Shown: positions 34,770 to 48,457 of the stretch, in pieces
Numbering within the stretch: the stretch's first letter is position 1
Layout of the letters: every line of letters begins with the position of its first letter
Assembly (NCBI RefSeq): GCF_002211285.1
Contig: NZ_LOKX01000021.1
Coordinates: 1-62,083, forward strand
Reading direction: 5' to 3'
From: Rhizobium sp. R635
GTDB taxonomy: Bacteria; Pseudomonadota; Alphaproteobacteria; Rhizobiales; Rhizobiaceae
DNA length: 62,083 nucleotides
The notes under the pieces: generated by a model
The model's database searches: none
Seen by the model: the letters and a program-made list of their open reading frames with translations, nothing else
Told to the model about the DNA's origin: nothing
Program-made: the position numbers and the translations under genes

Positions 34770-35537
34770 ATGCTGATCCGTGGGGCAAGTTTCATCGTCA
34801 CCGGCGGCGGTTCCGGGCTCGGAGCGGCGACGGCGCGCATGCTGGTCGAGGCCGGCGGGCGTGTGACGATCGCCGATCTCAACGTCGAAGCGGGCGAGGC
34901 GATCGCGCGGGAATTCGGTAGTGATGCCCGTTTCGTCAAGGCAGATGTCGCCGATGGCGCCGATGGATCGGCGGTGGTCGCCGCGGCAGCCGAAGCCTTC
35001 GGCGCCTTGCGCGGGCTGGTCAATTGCGCAGGCATCGCTCCGGCCGAAAAGGTGATCGGCCGCGACGGACCACACCGGCTGGAGAGTTTCGCGCGCACCA
35101 TCGGCATCAATCTCATCGGCACGTTCAACATGATCCGGCTTGCCGCTGCCGCGATCCAGAACGCGGCGCCGGATGCTGAAGGCGAACGCGGCGTGATCGT
35201 CAACACGGCCTCGGTCGCCGCCTTCGACGGCCAGATCGGCCAGGCGGCCTATGCCGCTTCCAAGGGCGGGGTGGCGGCGATGACCTTGCCGATCGCCCGC
35301 GAGCTTGCCCGTCACGGCATTCGCGTCGTGTCGATCGCGCCCGGCATTTTCGAAACGCCGATGATGGCGGGCATGCCGGCCGAGGTTCAGACAGCCCTCG
35401 GCCAGAGCGTGCCCTTTCCGCCGCGGCTTGGCCGGCCGGCGGAATTTGCCGGACTGGTGCGCCATATCGTTGAAAACAACATGCTGAACGGCGAGGTCAT
35501 TCGCCTCGACGGCGCATTGCGGATGGGCGCGCGTTGA
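34770..35537 (+). CDS. Short-chain dehydrogenase, 3-hydroxyacyl-CoA dehydrogenase type 2-like
   Basis: A 255-residue [11 protein letters not shown] lies near residues 11-18, NCAG near 87-90, and the catalytic Ser and YAASKGG near 164-170. The N-terminal [25 protein letters not shown] and the [26 protein letters not shown] stretch are characteristic of HSD17B10-type enzymes. These oxidise 2-methyl-3-hydroxybutyryl-CoA in isoleucine catabolism. GGGAGG lies 9 bases before ATG 34770. It is followed 22 bases later by the thiolase that would take its product. Confidence 0.85.
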   Translation: MLIRGASFIVTGGGSGLGAATARMLVEAGGRVTIADLNVEAGEAIAREFGSDARFVKADVADGADGSAVVAAAAEAFGALRGLVNCAGIAPAEKVIGRDGPHRLESFARTIGINLIGTFNMIRLAAAAIQNAAPDAEGERGVIVNTASVAAFDGQIGQAAYAASKGGVAAMTLPIARELARHGIRVVSIAPGIFETPMMAGMPAEVQTALGQSVPFPPRLGRPAEFAGLVRHIVENNMLNGEVIRLDGALRMGAR

Positions 35538-35559
35538 GCGTGACGCCCAAGGAGGAAAG

Positions 35560-36747
35560 ATGGCATTGCAGGACCCAATCGTCATCGTCGGTGCGGCGCG
35601 CACGCCGATCGGCAGTTTCCAGGGAGAGTTGAAGGAGGCGACTGCACCGGAACTCGGAGCGGCGGCGATCCGCGCAGCACTTGAGCGCAGCCGCGTCGAA
35701 GCCGAGGCGATCGAGGAGGTCGTCTTCGGCTGTGTGTTGCCGGCGGGGCAGGGGCAGGCTCCGGCGCGCCAGGCGGCGATCCATGCGGGCCTCCTCTTCG
35801 CGACCGGCGCCAGCACCGTCAACAAGATGTGCGGCTCGGGCATGAAGGCGGTCATGATGGCGCATGACCAGATCGCCGCGGGCAGCGTTTCGATCGCTGT
35901 CGCGGGCGGCATGGAAAGCATGACGAATGCGCCCTATCTCCTTGACAAGGCCCGTGGCGGCTACAGACTCGGCCATGGGCGCGTCGTGGATCACATGTTC
36001 GTCGACGGGTTGGAGGATGCTTATGACAAGGGGCGCTTGATGGGCAGCTTCGCGGAGGATTGCGCCGAGGCCTATCAATTCACGCGCGAAGCGCAGGACA
36101 ACTACGCCATCGCCTCTCTGACGCGGGCGCAGAAGGCGATCGCGGAAGGCTGTTTCGACAGCGAGATCGTGCCGGTGACAGTCAGATCGGGCAAGACAGA
36201 GCAGGTCGCAAGCCGCGACGAACAGCCGGGTAAGGCCAAGCTCGACAAGATCCCGACGCTGAAGCCCGCCTTTCGCGATGGCGGCACGGTGACGGCCGCC
36301 AATTCCAGCTCGATCTCCGATGGCGCGGCAGCCCTCGTTCTGATGCGCCGTTCCGAGGCGGAGCGTCGCGGCCTGACATCGCTCGCCACCATCCTTGGCC
36401 ATGCCACCCATTCGCAGGCGCCCAACCTTTTCGCTACCGCGCCGATCGGCGCGCTGCAGAAACTCTCCGACCGGACCGGCCTGGCGCTTGCGGATGTCGA
36501 CCTCTTCGAAATCAACGAGGCTTTCGCCGTCGTCGCCATGGCGGCAATGCGCGATCTCGACCTGCCGCATGAAAAGGTGAACGTGCATGGCGGCGCCTGC
36601 GCGCTCGGCCATCCGATCGGCGCATCGGGCGCCCGCATTCTGGTGACGCTGCTTTCAGCATTGGAGCGTTACGATCTGAAGCGCGGCATGGCCGCGCTCT
36701 GCATCGGCGGCGGCGAGGCGACGGCCGTCGCTATCGAGCGGCATTAG
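35560..36747 (+). CDS. Acetyl-CoA acyltransferase (thiolase)
   Basis: A 395-residue thiolase with the acyl-accepting Cys91 in NKMCGSGMKAV, the NEAFAVV motif, the His in GGACALGHPIGASGAR and the second Cys in CIGGGEATAVAIE. All catalytic residues are present and the length is normal. Between the HSD10-like SDR and an acyl-CoA dehydrogenase it fits thiolysis of 2-methylacetoacetyl-CoA to propionyl-CoA and acetyl-CoA in isoleucine breakdown. Acetoacetyl-CoA is an alternative substrate. Confidence 0.9.
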   Translation: MALQDPIVIVGAARTPIGSFQGELKEATAPELGAAAIRAALERSRVEAEAIEEVVFGCVLPAGQGQAPARQAAIHAGLLFATGASTVNKMCGSGMKAVMMAHDQIAAGSVSIAVAGGMESMTNAPYLLDKARGGYRLGHGRVVDHMFVDGLEDAYDKGRLMGSFAEDCAEAYQFTREAQDNYAIASLTRAQKAIAEGCFDSEIVPVTVRSGKTEQVASRDEQPGKAKLDKIPTLKPAFRDGGTVTAANSSSISDGAAALVLMRRSEAERRGLTSLATILGHATHSQAPNLFATAPIGALQKLSDRTGLALADVDLFEINEAFAVVAMAAMRDLDLPHEKVNVHGGACALGHPIGASGARILVTLLSALERYDLKRGMAALCIGGGEATAVAIERH

Positions 36748-36762
36748 CGGGGAGGCAAATAG

Positions 36763-39187
<2,425 letters not shown>

Positions 39188-39188
39188 C

Positions 39189-40202
39189 ATGGCCAGGATG
39201 ACGATGATCGAGGCCGTGCGCAGCGCCATGGACGTCTCGATGGCGCGCGACGACAATGTCGTGGTCTTCGGCGAGGATGTCGGCTATTTCGGCGGCGTCT
39301 TCCGCTCGACGCAGGGCCTGCAGGCGAAATACGGCAGAACGCGCTGCTTCGATACGCCGATCAGCGAATCCGGTATCGTCGGTACGGCGATCGGCATGGC
39401 GGCCTACGGGCTCAAACCCTGCGTCGAAATCCAGTTCGCCGATTACATGTACCCGGCCTATGACCAGCTGACGCAGGAGGCGGCGCGCATCCGCTACCGG
39501 TCCAACGGCGATTTCACCTGCCCGATCGTCGTGCGCATGCCGACAGGCGGCGGCATCTTCGGCGGCCAGACGCACAGCCAGAGCCCGGAAGCGCTCTTCA
39601 CCCATGTCTGCGGGCTGAAGGTGATCGTGCCGTCTAATCCCTATGACGCCAAGGGCCTGCTGATCGCGGCGATCGAGGACCCCGATCCCGTCATGTTCCT
39701 GGAGCCGAAGCGGCTCTATAACGGCCCCTTCGACGGCCATCACGAGCGGCCGGTGACGCCCTGGTCGAAACACGACCTCGGCGAGGTGCCCGACGGCCAT
39801 TATACCATTCCGATCGGCAAGGCCGAGGTGCGGCGCACGGGATCGGCGGTGACAGTGATCGCCTATGGCACCATGGTGCATGTGGCGCTCGCCGCGGCCG
39901 AGGATGCCGGCATCGATGCCGAGGTGATCGATTTGAGAAGCCTGCTGCCGCTCGATCTCGATACGATCGTCAGATCGGTCACCAAGACCGGGCGCTGCGT
40001 CGTCGTGCATGAGGCGACCTTGACGTCGGGCTTCGGCGCCGAAGTCGTGTCGCTGGTGCAGGAACATTGCTTCTATCATCTCGAAGCGCCTGTTGTGCGC
40101 GTCGCTGGCTGGGACACGCCCTATCCGCATGCGCAGGAGTGGGACTATTTTCCCGGTCCAGGCCGGGTCGGGCGGGCGCTCGCCGAAGTCATGGAGGCCT
40201 GA
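39189..40202 (+). CDS. bkdA2: Branched-chain 2-oxoacid dehydrogenase E1 beta subunit
   Basis: A 337-residue E1 beta chain with GEDVGYFGGVFRSTQGL near residues 25-41, GIGMAAYGLKPCVEIQFADY near 67-86 (with local variation) and a C-terminal transketolase domain. ATG 39189 starts 1 base after the alpha subunit stop. The longer frame to 39090 would overlap it and is rejected. It forms the alpha2-beta2 E1 component with the preceding gene product. Confidence 0.93.
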   Translation: MARMTMIEAVRSAMDVSMARDDNVVVFGEDVGYFGGVFRSTQGLQAKYGRTRCFDTPISESGIVGTAIGMAAYGLKPCVEIQFADYMYPAYDQLTQEAARIRYRSNGDFTCPIVVRMPTGGGIFGGQTHSQSPEALFTHVCGLKVIVPSNPYDAKGLLIAAIEDPDPVMFLEPKRLYNGPFDGHHERPVTPWSKHDLGEVPDGHYTIPIGKAEVRRTGSAVTVIAYGTMVHVALAAAEDAGIDAEVIDLRSLLPLDLDTIVRSVTKTGRCVVVHEATLTSGFGAEVVSLVQEHCFYHLEAPVVRVAGWDTPYPHAQEWDYFPGPGRVGRALAEVMEA

Positions 40203-40205
40203 GCC

Positions 40206-41429
40206 ATGGGCGAATTCATCATCAAGATGCCCGATGTCGGTGAAGGGGTCGCCGAGGCCGAGCTTGTCGAATGGCATGTGAAGCCGGGAGATCCTGTCCG
40301 CGAGGACATGGTGATCGCCGCCGTGATGACCGACAAGGCGACCGTCGAAATTCCCTCTCCCGTCAACGGCACGGTCATCTGGCTTGCCGGCGAGGTCGGA
40401 GACCGTATTGCCGTCAAGGCGCCGCTGGTGCGGATCGAGACCGCTGGAGATGTGGGCGAGGCTCAGCCGATGCAGATCTCGCAGGCGCCGATTGCCGAAC
40501 CGGCCAAGGTCGAAACGGCAAAGCCCGCGCCGCCGCCTCCTGCCGCGCAGCCCGCCGAAAAGCCGCTCGCCGCGCCCTCGGTGCGGCTCTTCGCCAGGGA
40601 AAGCGGCGTCGATCTGAGGCAAGTGCAGGGGACAGGACCGGCCGGGCGCATCCTCCGCGAGGATATCGAGCAGTTTCTGGCCCAAGGGAGCGCTCCTGCC
40701 GCGGCAAAGAACGGTCTTGCCAGGAAGACGGCGACGGAGGAGATCAAGCTCACCGGCCTGCGCCGCCGCATCGCCGAAAAGATGGTGCTGTCCACCTCGC
40801 GCATCCCCCACATCACCTATGTCGAGGAAGTGGATATGACCGCGCTCGAGGAGCTGCGCGCCACCATGAACGGTGACCGCAGGGCAGGCCACCCGAAGCT
40901 GACGGTTCTGCCCTTCCTGATGCGGGCGCTGGTCAAAGCCATCGCCGGGCAGCCGGAGGTCAACGCCACTTTCGACGACGATGCCGGCATCATCACGCGT
41001 TATAGTGCCGTCCATATCGGCATCGCCACGCAGACGCCGGCCGGCCTCACCGTGCCTGTCGTGCGCCATGCGGAAGCGCGCGGCATATGGGATTGCGCCG
41101 CCGAGATGGCGCGGCTGGCTGAAGCGGCGCGCTCGGGCACGGCGACGCGCGACGAGCTTTCAGGCTCCACCATCACCATCAGCTCGCTCGGCGCCCTTGG
41201 CGGGATCGTCTCGACACCTGTCATCAATCACCCCGAGGTGGCGATCATCGGCGTCAACAAGATCGCCACACGACCGGTCTGGGACGGGACGCAATTCGTG
41301 CCGCGCAAGATGATGAACCTCTCCTCCAGTTTCGATCATCGCATCATCGACGGCTGGGATGCGGCGACCTTCGTCCAGCGCATCCGCACGCTCCTCGAAA
41401 CACCGGCGCTCATCTTCATCGAAGGCTGA
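40206..41429 (+). CDS. bkdB: Branched-chain 2-oxoacid dehydrogenase E2 (lipoamide acyltransferase)
   Basis: A 407-residue E2. One lipoyl domain at the N-terminus has lipoyl-Lys44 in [10 protein letters not shown] Pro/Ala-rich linker follows, then the peripheral-subunit-binding domain ([33 protein letters not shown], about residues 120-155). The catalytic core ends with the active-site motif [17 protein letters not shown] near 378-393. It starts 3 bases after bkdA2 and passes acyl groups from E1 to CoA. Confidence 0.93.
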   Translation: MGEFIIKMPDVGEGVAEAELVEWHVKPGDPVREDMVIAAVMTDKATVEIPSPVNGTVIWLAGEVGDRIAVKAPLVRIETAGDVGEAQPMQISQAPIAEPAKVETAKPAPPPPAAQPAEKPLAAPSVRLFARESGVDLRQVQGTGPAGRILREDIEQFLAQGSAPAAAKNGLARKTATEEIKLTGLRRRIAEKMVLSTSRIPHITYVEEVDMTALEELRATMNGDRRAGHPKLTVLPFLMRALVKAIAGQPEVNATFDDDAGIITRYSAVHIGIATQTPAGLTVPVVRHAEARGIWDCAAEMARLAEAARSGTATRDELSGSTITISSLGALGGIVSTPVINHPEVAIIGVNKIATRPVWDGTQFVPRKMMNLSSSFDHRIIDGWDAATFVQRIRTLLETPALIFIEG

Positions 41430-41432
41430 CCC

Positions 41433-42830
41433 ATGAAAGAGATTGTCTGCAAGCTCCTCGTCATCGGCGCCGGCCCGGGCGGCTATGTCTGCGCCATCCG
41501 CGCCGGACAGCTCGGCATCGATACCGTCATCGTCGAGGCCGGAAAGCCGGGCGGCACCTGCCTGACGGTCGGCTGCATTCCCTCCAAGGCGCTGATCCAT
41601 GCGGCCGAGGAATTCGACGCCACGCAGAAGATGCTTGCCGGCAAGAACCCGATGGGCATCCGTATCGAAGGCGCTTCACTTGATTTGCGAAGGACGATCG
41701 CCTGGAAGGACGGCATCGTCGGCAGGTTGACGGGCGGCGTCTCGGGATTGTTGCAGAAGGCGCGGGTCAAGATCGTCCACGGCCAGGCCCGCTTCCGTGA
41801 CGGCAAGACGGTGGAGGTGGAGACCGAGACCGGCCAGCAGATCATCCGCGCCGAAACGGTAGTCATCGCCACCGGCTCCGATCCGGTGGAACTCGCCGAC
41901 CTGCCTTTCGGTGGCCGGGTCATTTCCTCGACGGAGGCGCTGTCGCTGACGGAACTGCCGAAGAAGCTCGTCGTGGTTGGTGGCGGCTATATCGGCTTGG
42001 AACTCGGTACTGCCTTTTCCAAGATGGGATCTGACGTGACCGTCGTCGAGGCGACGCCGCAGGTGCTGCCGCTCTATGATGCCGAGCTGGTGCGTCCCGT
42101 CATGCGCAAGCTGACCGAGAGCGGCATCCGGGTGCTGACAGGGGCGAAGGCGATGGGGCTTGCCGACGATGGCGAGGCATTGATCGTCGAAACCTCGGAT
42201 GGCCGGCGAGAGACCCTGCCGGCGGACCGCATCCTCGTCACCGTCGGCCGCCGCCCGCGCACGGCGGGCTCCGGTCTCGAAGAGCTCGATCTCGACCGCG
42301 CCGGCCCTTATCTCAGGATCGACGATCGTTGCCGCACCTCGATGCGCGGCATTTATGCGATCGGCGACGTGACCGGCGAGCCGATGCTGGCTCATCGCGC
42401 CATGGCGCAAGGGGAGATGGTGGCGGAAATCATTGCGGGCAAGAAGCGGGCCTGGGACAAGCGCTGCATTCCCGCCATCTGCTTCACCGACCCCGAGATC
42501 GTCAGCGCCGGCCTCTCGTCCGCGGAGGCGCGGGCGCAGGGCTATGAGATCCGCACCGGTCAGTTTCCGTTCAGCGCCAACGGGCGGGCGATGACAATGC
42601 TGTCGGAAGAGGGCTTCGTCCGCGTCGTGGCCCGCGCCGACACCAATCTCGTTCTCGGCCTGCAGGCGGTGGGGGCAGGGGTCTCCGAACTTTCGGCCGC
42701 GTTTGCTCTGGCGATCGAGATGGGCGCGCGCCTGGAAGACATCGCCGGCACCATCCACGCGCATCCGACCCGCAGCGAAGCGATCATGGAGGCAGCGGCG
42801 AAGGCATTGGGAAGCGCCTTGCACATCTAA
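41433..42830 (+). CDS. lpdV: Dihydrolipoyl dehydrogenase (E3) of the branched-chain complex
   Basis: A 465-residue flavoprotein with FAD motif GAGPGGY near residues 12-18, redox-active Cys43 and Cys48 in GGTCLTVGCIPSK, the NAD motif VVGGGYIGLELG near 183-194 and the C-terminal HAHPTRSE segment with the catalytic His. It starts 3 bases after bkdB and completes a full bkd operon, so the complex has its own dedicated E3. Confidence 0.93.
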   Translation: MKEIVCKLLVIGAGPGGYVCAIRAGQLGIDTVIVEAGKPGGTCLTVGCIPSKALIHAAEEFDATQKMLAGKNPMGIRIEGASLDLRRTIAWKDGIVGRLTGGVSGLLQKARVKIVHGQARFRDGKTVEVETETGQQIIRAETVVIATGSDPVELADLPFGGRVISSTEALSLTELPKKLVVVGGGYIGLELGTAFSKMGSDVTVVEATPQVLPLYDAELVRPVMRKLTESGIRVLTGAKAMGLADDGEALIVETSDGRRETLPADRILVTVGRRPRTAGSGLEELDLDRAGPYLRIDDRCRTSMRGIYAIGDVTGEPMLAHRAMAQGEMVAEIIAGKKRAWDKRCIPAICFTDPEIVSAGLSSAEARAQGYEIRTGQFPFSANGRAMTMLSEEGFVRVVARADTNLVLGLQAVGAGVSELSAAFALAIEMGARLEDIAGTIHAHPTRSEAIMEAAAKALGSALHI

Positions 42831-42945
42831 CATGGACGGCCGGTTTTCCAGCCAGGTTTATGGACCGGACGATCTTCAGGATAGGTAGGTTGATGCCGCG
42901 CTCTTATCGGCGACAGCCGTTTGAGCATAACATGCGGGTGCCGGA

Positions 42946-43278
42946 TTAGTTGGATGTTCCGGACTCTTGGAGCCATGCCGGGATATCTTGCTTGTCGTGG
43001 AGGATACGCCATACATCGACATGATCGGCCTGCTCGAGATAGAAGACGATATAGGGAAAGTCCCTTAGCTTTATACTGCGCAGATCGGGCAGGCCAAGTT
43101 CGTATGCCTGGCGCAAAGAACCCGACGCAGGATGCTCGGCGAGCAAAGCATATGTCGATTGCAGCGCATCAACGAAGTCTACCGCGACTTGGGCGCCCGC
43201 CTCGCGAGCATAGTAATCCACAGCACTCTCAGCGTCCTCACGAGCCGATTGGCGGGGGATAACAGACTTGGCAGTCAC
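42946..43278 (-). CDS. ParE/RelE-type toxin
   Basis: A 110-residue RelE/ParE-superfamily toxin: SAREDAESAVDYYAREAGAQVAVDFVDALQSTYALLAEHPASGSLR in the first half, then the IKLRDFPYIVFYLEQADHVDVWRILHDKQDIPAWL strand core typical of ParE. It would inhibit DNA gyrase (ParE) or translation (RelE). The arrangement with a ParD-like antitoxin favours ParE. Its ATG at 43278 overlaps the antitoxin stop. Confidence 0.85.
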   Translation of the reverse strand: MTAKSVIPRQSAREDAESAVDYYAREAGAQVAVDFVDALQSTYALLAEHPASGSLRQAYELGLPDLRSIKLRDFPYIVFYLEQADHVDVWRILHDKQDIPAWLQESGTSN

Positions 43279-43514
43279 TTGGAGCTTTGTTTCAAGGCGC
43301 GGTCACGCAAGCTGTTGAAATAGTTGGCATCAACCCGCTCTGTCATTTCAGATGACGCACCTTCAAGCAGGAGATCGCGCAAGTGCTGCCGTTCTTTATC
43401 GCGACGGATGAGCTCGCGTACATACTCGCTGCTCGTACCATAACCTCGTCCGGCGACCTGCTGATCGACGAAGTGTTTCAGGCTGTCGGGCAACGAGATA
43501 TTCATGGTGCTCAT
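43275..43514 (-). CDS. ParD-type antitoxin
   Basis: A 79-residue ribbon-helix-helix antitoxin: MSTMNISLPDSLKHFVDQQVAGRGYGTSSEYVRELIRRDKER, then a C-terminal toxin-binding tail. ATG 43514 gives the family's usual MSTMNISLPD start. ATG 43505 is also possible and the frame to 43550 is too long. It is transcribed before and coupled to the toxin gene, and should bind its own promoter just upstream. Confidence 0.85.
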   Translation of the reverse strand: MSTMNISLPDSLKHFVDQQVAGRGYGTSSEYVRELIRRDKERQHLRDLLLEGASSEMTERVDANYFNSLRDRALKQSSK

Positions 43515-43574
43515 AGAGAGTAAGTTAGCCACTATGACAAAATTTGGCAAGGCGCGAAGTCTGCCGATCCTTCT

Positions 43575-44189
43575 TCACCCCTCTCGGCAAAATGTGCGGG
43601 TTGTTGCAATCCACTCGAGCGTTCGTCGCTCGGGATCGGAATTGCGTGTGATGTCGGTGACGACGGCAGCGCTGTCGGCCCCGTTTTCGAACACGCCGCC
43701 GATCCGTTCCACGTTCAGCCCGCCGATGGCGACGAGCGGTAGCGGGCCGATGCGGCTCTTCCAGTCGCGCAGGCGCTCAAGGCCTTGCGGCGCCCAGGGC
43801 ATGGCCTTGAGGATGGTGGGATAGATCGGCCCGAGCGCGATATAGTCCGGGCGGGCCGCAAGCGCGACTTCCAGTTCCGCCTCGTCATGCGTGGAAAGGC
43901 CCAGTTTCAGGCCGGCCCTGCGGATGGCGGCAAGATCGGCGGCGGCCAGATCCTCCTGGCCGAGATGGATGAAATCGCAGCCTTCCTCGATCGCAAGCCG
44001 CCAGTGGTCATTGACGATCAGCTGGCATCCATGCGCCTCGCAGACGGCTTTTGCCACGCGTATGTCCGCGCGTATGTCAGGCAGCGCTCGCTCCTTGACA
44101 CGCAGTTGCACGAGTTTGACGCCAAGCGGAACCAGCCTTTCGATCCAGGCGGCGCTGTCGACGATCAGGTAGAAGGGATCGAGCGTCAT
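43575..44189 (-). CDS. thiE: Thiamine-phosphate synthase
   Basis: A 204-residue TIM-barrel enzyme: [14 protein letters not shown] near residues 25-38, [26 protein letters not shown] near 57-82, STHDEAEL near 101-108, [14 protein letters not shown] near 116-129 and [25 protein letters not shown] near 152-176. It joins the pyrimidine and thiazole phosphates to make thiamine phosphate. ATG 44189 overlaps the thiG stop (ATGA). It ends the thiCOSGE operon. Confidence 0.9.
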   Translation of the reverse strand: MTLDPFYLIVDSAAWIERLVPLGVKLVQLRVKERALPDIRADIRVAKAVCEAHGCQLIVNDHWRLAIEEGCDFIHLGQEDLAAADLAAIRRAGLKLGLSTHDEAELEVALAARPDYIALGPIYPTILKAMPWAPQGLERLRDWKSRIGPLPLVAIGGLNVERIGGVFENGADSAAVVTDITRNSDPERRTLEWIATTRTFCREG

Positions 44190-44959
44190 GCGAAAACCGC
44201 CTTTCCGATGACCGGCGTCGAGGGAACCGCCATATCGCGCGGCTCCAGCATGCCGGCGCCGAATGCCTGCCTGCCGGCATCGATCGCCTTGGCAAAGGCT
44301 TCCGCCATGGCGGCGGGATCGCCCGCGCCGGCAACCGCGGTGTTGAGCAGGACCGCATCGAACCCCAGTTCCATCACGATCGTCGCATGCGACGGCCGCC
44401 CGATCCCTGCGTCGACGATCAGCGGCACATCGGGAAAATGCGCGCGCATGGTGCGAAGGGCAGAAAGGTTGAGCGGCCCCGCCGCCGTTCCGATCGGCGC
44501 GCACCAGGGCATCAGCACCTTGCATCCCGCCTCCAGCAAACGCTCGGCCACGACCAGATCGTCCGTCGTATAGGGAAAGACCTCGAAGCCTTCACTGCCG
44601 AGGATGCGTGCGGCCTCCACGAGCGCAAAGACGTCAGGCTGCAGTGTGTCGTGATTGCCGATCACCTCGAGCTTGATCCAATTGGTCTGAAACACCTCGC
44701 GCGCCATCTTGGCCGTCAGCACCGCCTCGGAGACGCCATGGCAGCCGGCCGTATTCGGGAGCACGCGCACGCCGAGCGCGCGGATCATCTCGAAAAATGC
44801 GCCGCCGTTGCGCCCGCCGGCCGTTTCACGCCGCAGCGACACCGTGACGATGTCCGTTCCGGATCGCTTGACGGCCTCGGCCAGCACCGCCGGGGAGGGG
44901 TAACGCGCGGTGCCGAGAAGAAGCCGCGATCCGATCTGGTTTCCGTAAAGATCAAGCAT
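44186..44959 (-). CDS. thiG: Thiazole synthase
   Basis: A 257-residue thiazole synthase: [17 protein letters not shown] near the start, the Schiff-base Lys in [17 protein letters not shown] near residues 95-111, [14 protein letters not shown] near 157-170 and [38 protein letters not shown] near 190-227. It condenses deoxyxylulose phosphate, dehydroglycine and ThiS thiocarboxylate into the thiazole moiety. It lies 1 base after thiS and overlaps thiE. Confidence 0.93.
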   Translation of the reverse strand: MLDLYGNQIGSRLLLGTARYPSPAVLAEAVKRSGTDIVTVSLRRETAGGRNGGAFFEMIRALGVRVLPNTAGCHGVSEAVLTAKMAREVFQTNWIKLEVIGNHDTLQPDVFALVEAARILGSEGFEVFPYTTDDLVVAERLLEAGCKVLMPWCAPIGTAAGPLNLSALRTMRAHFPDVPLIVDAGIGRPSHATIVMELGFDAVLLNTAVAGAGDPAAMAEAFAKAIDAGRQAFGAGMLEPRDMAVPSTPVIGKAVFA

Positions 44960-44960
44960 G

Positions 44961-45158
44961 TCAGCCTCCTTGCATCGGGGTCAGGATTTCGATCCTGTCA
45001 TTGTCGTTAAGAGCGTGATCGTCGCGGTCTTCGCGAGGAACGAGTTCGCCGTTGACCGCGGTCGCCAGCCATTCGCCTTCGTATTCGAGGGCGATCAGCA
45101 GCTGCGAAAGGGTGGTTGCGGCTGTGGTCTGGGGTTCGCCATTGATGATCAGACGCAT
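44961..45158 (-). CDS. thiS: Sulfur carrier protein ThiS
   Basis: A 65-residue ubiquitin-fold carrier beginning [21 protein letters not shown] and ending in the required Gly-Gly (MQGG), whose C-terminus is adenylated and converted to a thiocarboxylate. The [27 protein letters not shown] stretch matches the family. Its start lies inside the end of thiO (10-base overlap), and thiG follows directly. Confidence 0.92.
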   Translation of the reverse strand: MRLIINGEPQTTAATTLSQLLIALEYEGEWLATAVNGELVPREDRDDHALNDNDRIEILTPMQGG

Positions 45159-46129
45159 TGGGAGCTCCTTTGCTTCGTTCGTTCGGAAAAGACGAGATCC
45201 GCGGCTTGTGCCGCCATTGCAGGCGCCAGGAGAAATCCATGACGATAAAGGCCGTTGAGGACCACGGCATTGCCTTGCCGCAGGACCCGCGGAAGATTGT
45301 CGGGAAAAGCCGGACGAATGCCGGCGCCGGTTTCGACGAGAGCAGCGTCAGCGAAGGCTGGATGCAGCGTGTAAGCCGCATTCAGCAATTCCATCAACGA
45401 GCGGGCGGTGATCGGCCCGCCGAAATCGGTCTCGATCATGGTCGCGCCGACCATGAAGAGGCCGCCGCCGCGAGGCACGACATAGACCGGGATGCGGGGA
45501 TGAAGCAGGCGGACGGGCCGTGACAGCTCTATTTCGTCGGTATGCAGATAGAGCATTTCGCCGCGTACGCCGCGCAGATCGTCAATCTGTCCGATGCGTG
45601 CGGCGCCCGTACAATCGATGATATCGGAGAAATCGCCATCCTCCGCATCGTCGGCTGCAAAGACGACGCCCTGTGCCGCCAGCTTTTCTTTCAGCGCGCC
45701 CAATGCCTGCCTGGGATCGAGATGCGCTTCCTCCGGGAAGAACAGGCCATGGCGGAACCGGCCGGCAAGGGCCGGCTCGAGCAAGGCGATGTCTTCCTCT
45801 TCCACCCATCGATAACCGCTCGTCCGGCCGGCAAAGCGTTTCAGCTCGACATAGTCGCGCGCCGGCGCGACCACCAGCGTGCCGTTGCGGATGACCTCGC
45901 CGGGCAGGATCGCATCCCAGCGGTCGGCGGCCTGCACGCCAAGCCGGAGCACGGCCTCGTCGGCGCTTTCCCGCTCGCACCAGGGGGCCAGCATGCCGCC
46001 AGCCAGCCAGGATGCTGCGTGATCGAAATTTACGTGGGGATCGACGACCTTCACCTCGGCGCCACGGGCGTGCAGTTCATGGGCGACGACGAGGCCGGCG
46101 ACGCCGGCCCCTTTCACGAGGACGCGCAT
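45149..46129 (-). CDS. thiO: Glycine oxidase ThiO
   Basis: A 326-residue FAD-dependent amine oxidase. The Rossmann motif is VKGAGVAGLVVAHELHARGAEVKVVD near residues 5-30, with ASWLAGGMLAPWCERESADE near 39-58 and a C-terminal NGLYRHGFLLAPAMA. It oxidises glycine to the imine used by ThiG. ATG 46129 was chosen because the upstream part of the frame (to 46462) overlaps thiC in another frame. It follows thiC by 1 base. The sequence is slightly shorter than the ~370-residue Bacillus enzyme but complete in motifs. Confidence 0.88.
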   Translation of the reverse strand: MRVLVKGAGVAGLVVAHELHARGAEVKVVDPHVNFDHAASWLAGGMLAPWCERESADEAVLRLGVQAADRWDAILPGEVIRNGTLVVAPARDYVELKRFAGRTSGYRWVEEEDIALLEPALAGRFRHGLFFPEEAHLDPRQALGALKEKLAAQGVVFAADDAEDGDFSDIIDCTGAARIGQIDDLRGVRGEMLYLHTDEIELSRPVRLLHPRIPVYVVPRGGGLFMVGATMIETDFGGPITARSLMELLNAAYTLHPAFADAALVETGAGIRPAFPDNLPRVLRQGNAVVLNGLYRHGFLLAPAMAAQAADLVFSERTKQRSSQCV

Positions 46130-46130
46130 C

Positions 46131-47975
<1,845 letters not shown>

Positions 47976-48063
47976 TCAGTTGGAGACCCAGTCAGTCAGC
48001 CGGAATGATGAAAAGACGCCGGCATGGATTCCATGCGGGAATCCGAAGCCTTCGAGCGCTTGC

Positions 48064-48174
48064 ACCGTCCCTACGCCAGTATGAACTGGATCAGGTTCAA
48101 CGGGTCACTGCGCCACAACAGGCAAAGCCGTATTGTCCAGCAGTATCTCAGCCCCTTGCCGGGACCCCCCTGGT
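48064..48174 (-). promoter_or_regulatory. TPP riboswitch (THI box) controlling thiCOSGE
   Basis: Read on the minus strand the segment contains GGGG-rich P1/P2 sides, the conserved CTGAGA (around 48146-48151), a long variable P3 arm and the THI-box core TGAACCTGATCCAGTTCATA with CTGGCGTAGGGA near 48071-48110. TPP binding would hide the thiC ribosome site or promote termination. The THI box was first described in R. etli thiC. Confidence 0.92.
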
Positions 48175-48457
48175 GAATGCTGCGGAGGCTACGTCCTCGA
48201 TCGAGTTCATGTCAACCCCGGCGCTGAAAAGTAACGTGGAGCGGGTTCCGAGGACTGTGGCAGTCGATTTCGCGGGACGTGAGGAGGGGAGCAGGTGCGC
48301 TCGTACATGGGCCACTGCATCTTTACAAAAGATGTAATGTTATAACAAATGTTGCATAAGCGGAATTATGGAACAGAAGCCAGGCCATGGCGTCATGCGA
48401 TCATCCGGCAGCCGGCCGGAATGGCCGGCCGGCTTGCAACACAGCGGCAATGCCGTC
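48175..48457. other. Upstream region of thi operon: promoter area and rraA 3' hairpin
   Basis: AGCCGGCCGG (48410-48419) pairs with CCGGCCGGCT (48425-48434), a 10-bp hairpin with a 5-base loop 24 bases after the rraA-like stop, likely its terminator although no T-run follows. CATCTTT (48318-48324) and AAAGATG (48328-48334) form a dyad in an AT-rich stretch that probably holds the thi promoter. No gene was found here. Confidence 0.55.
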
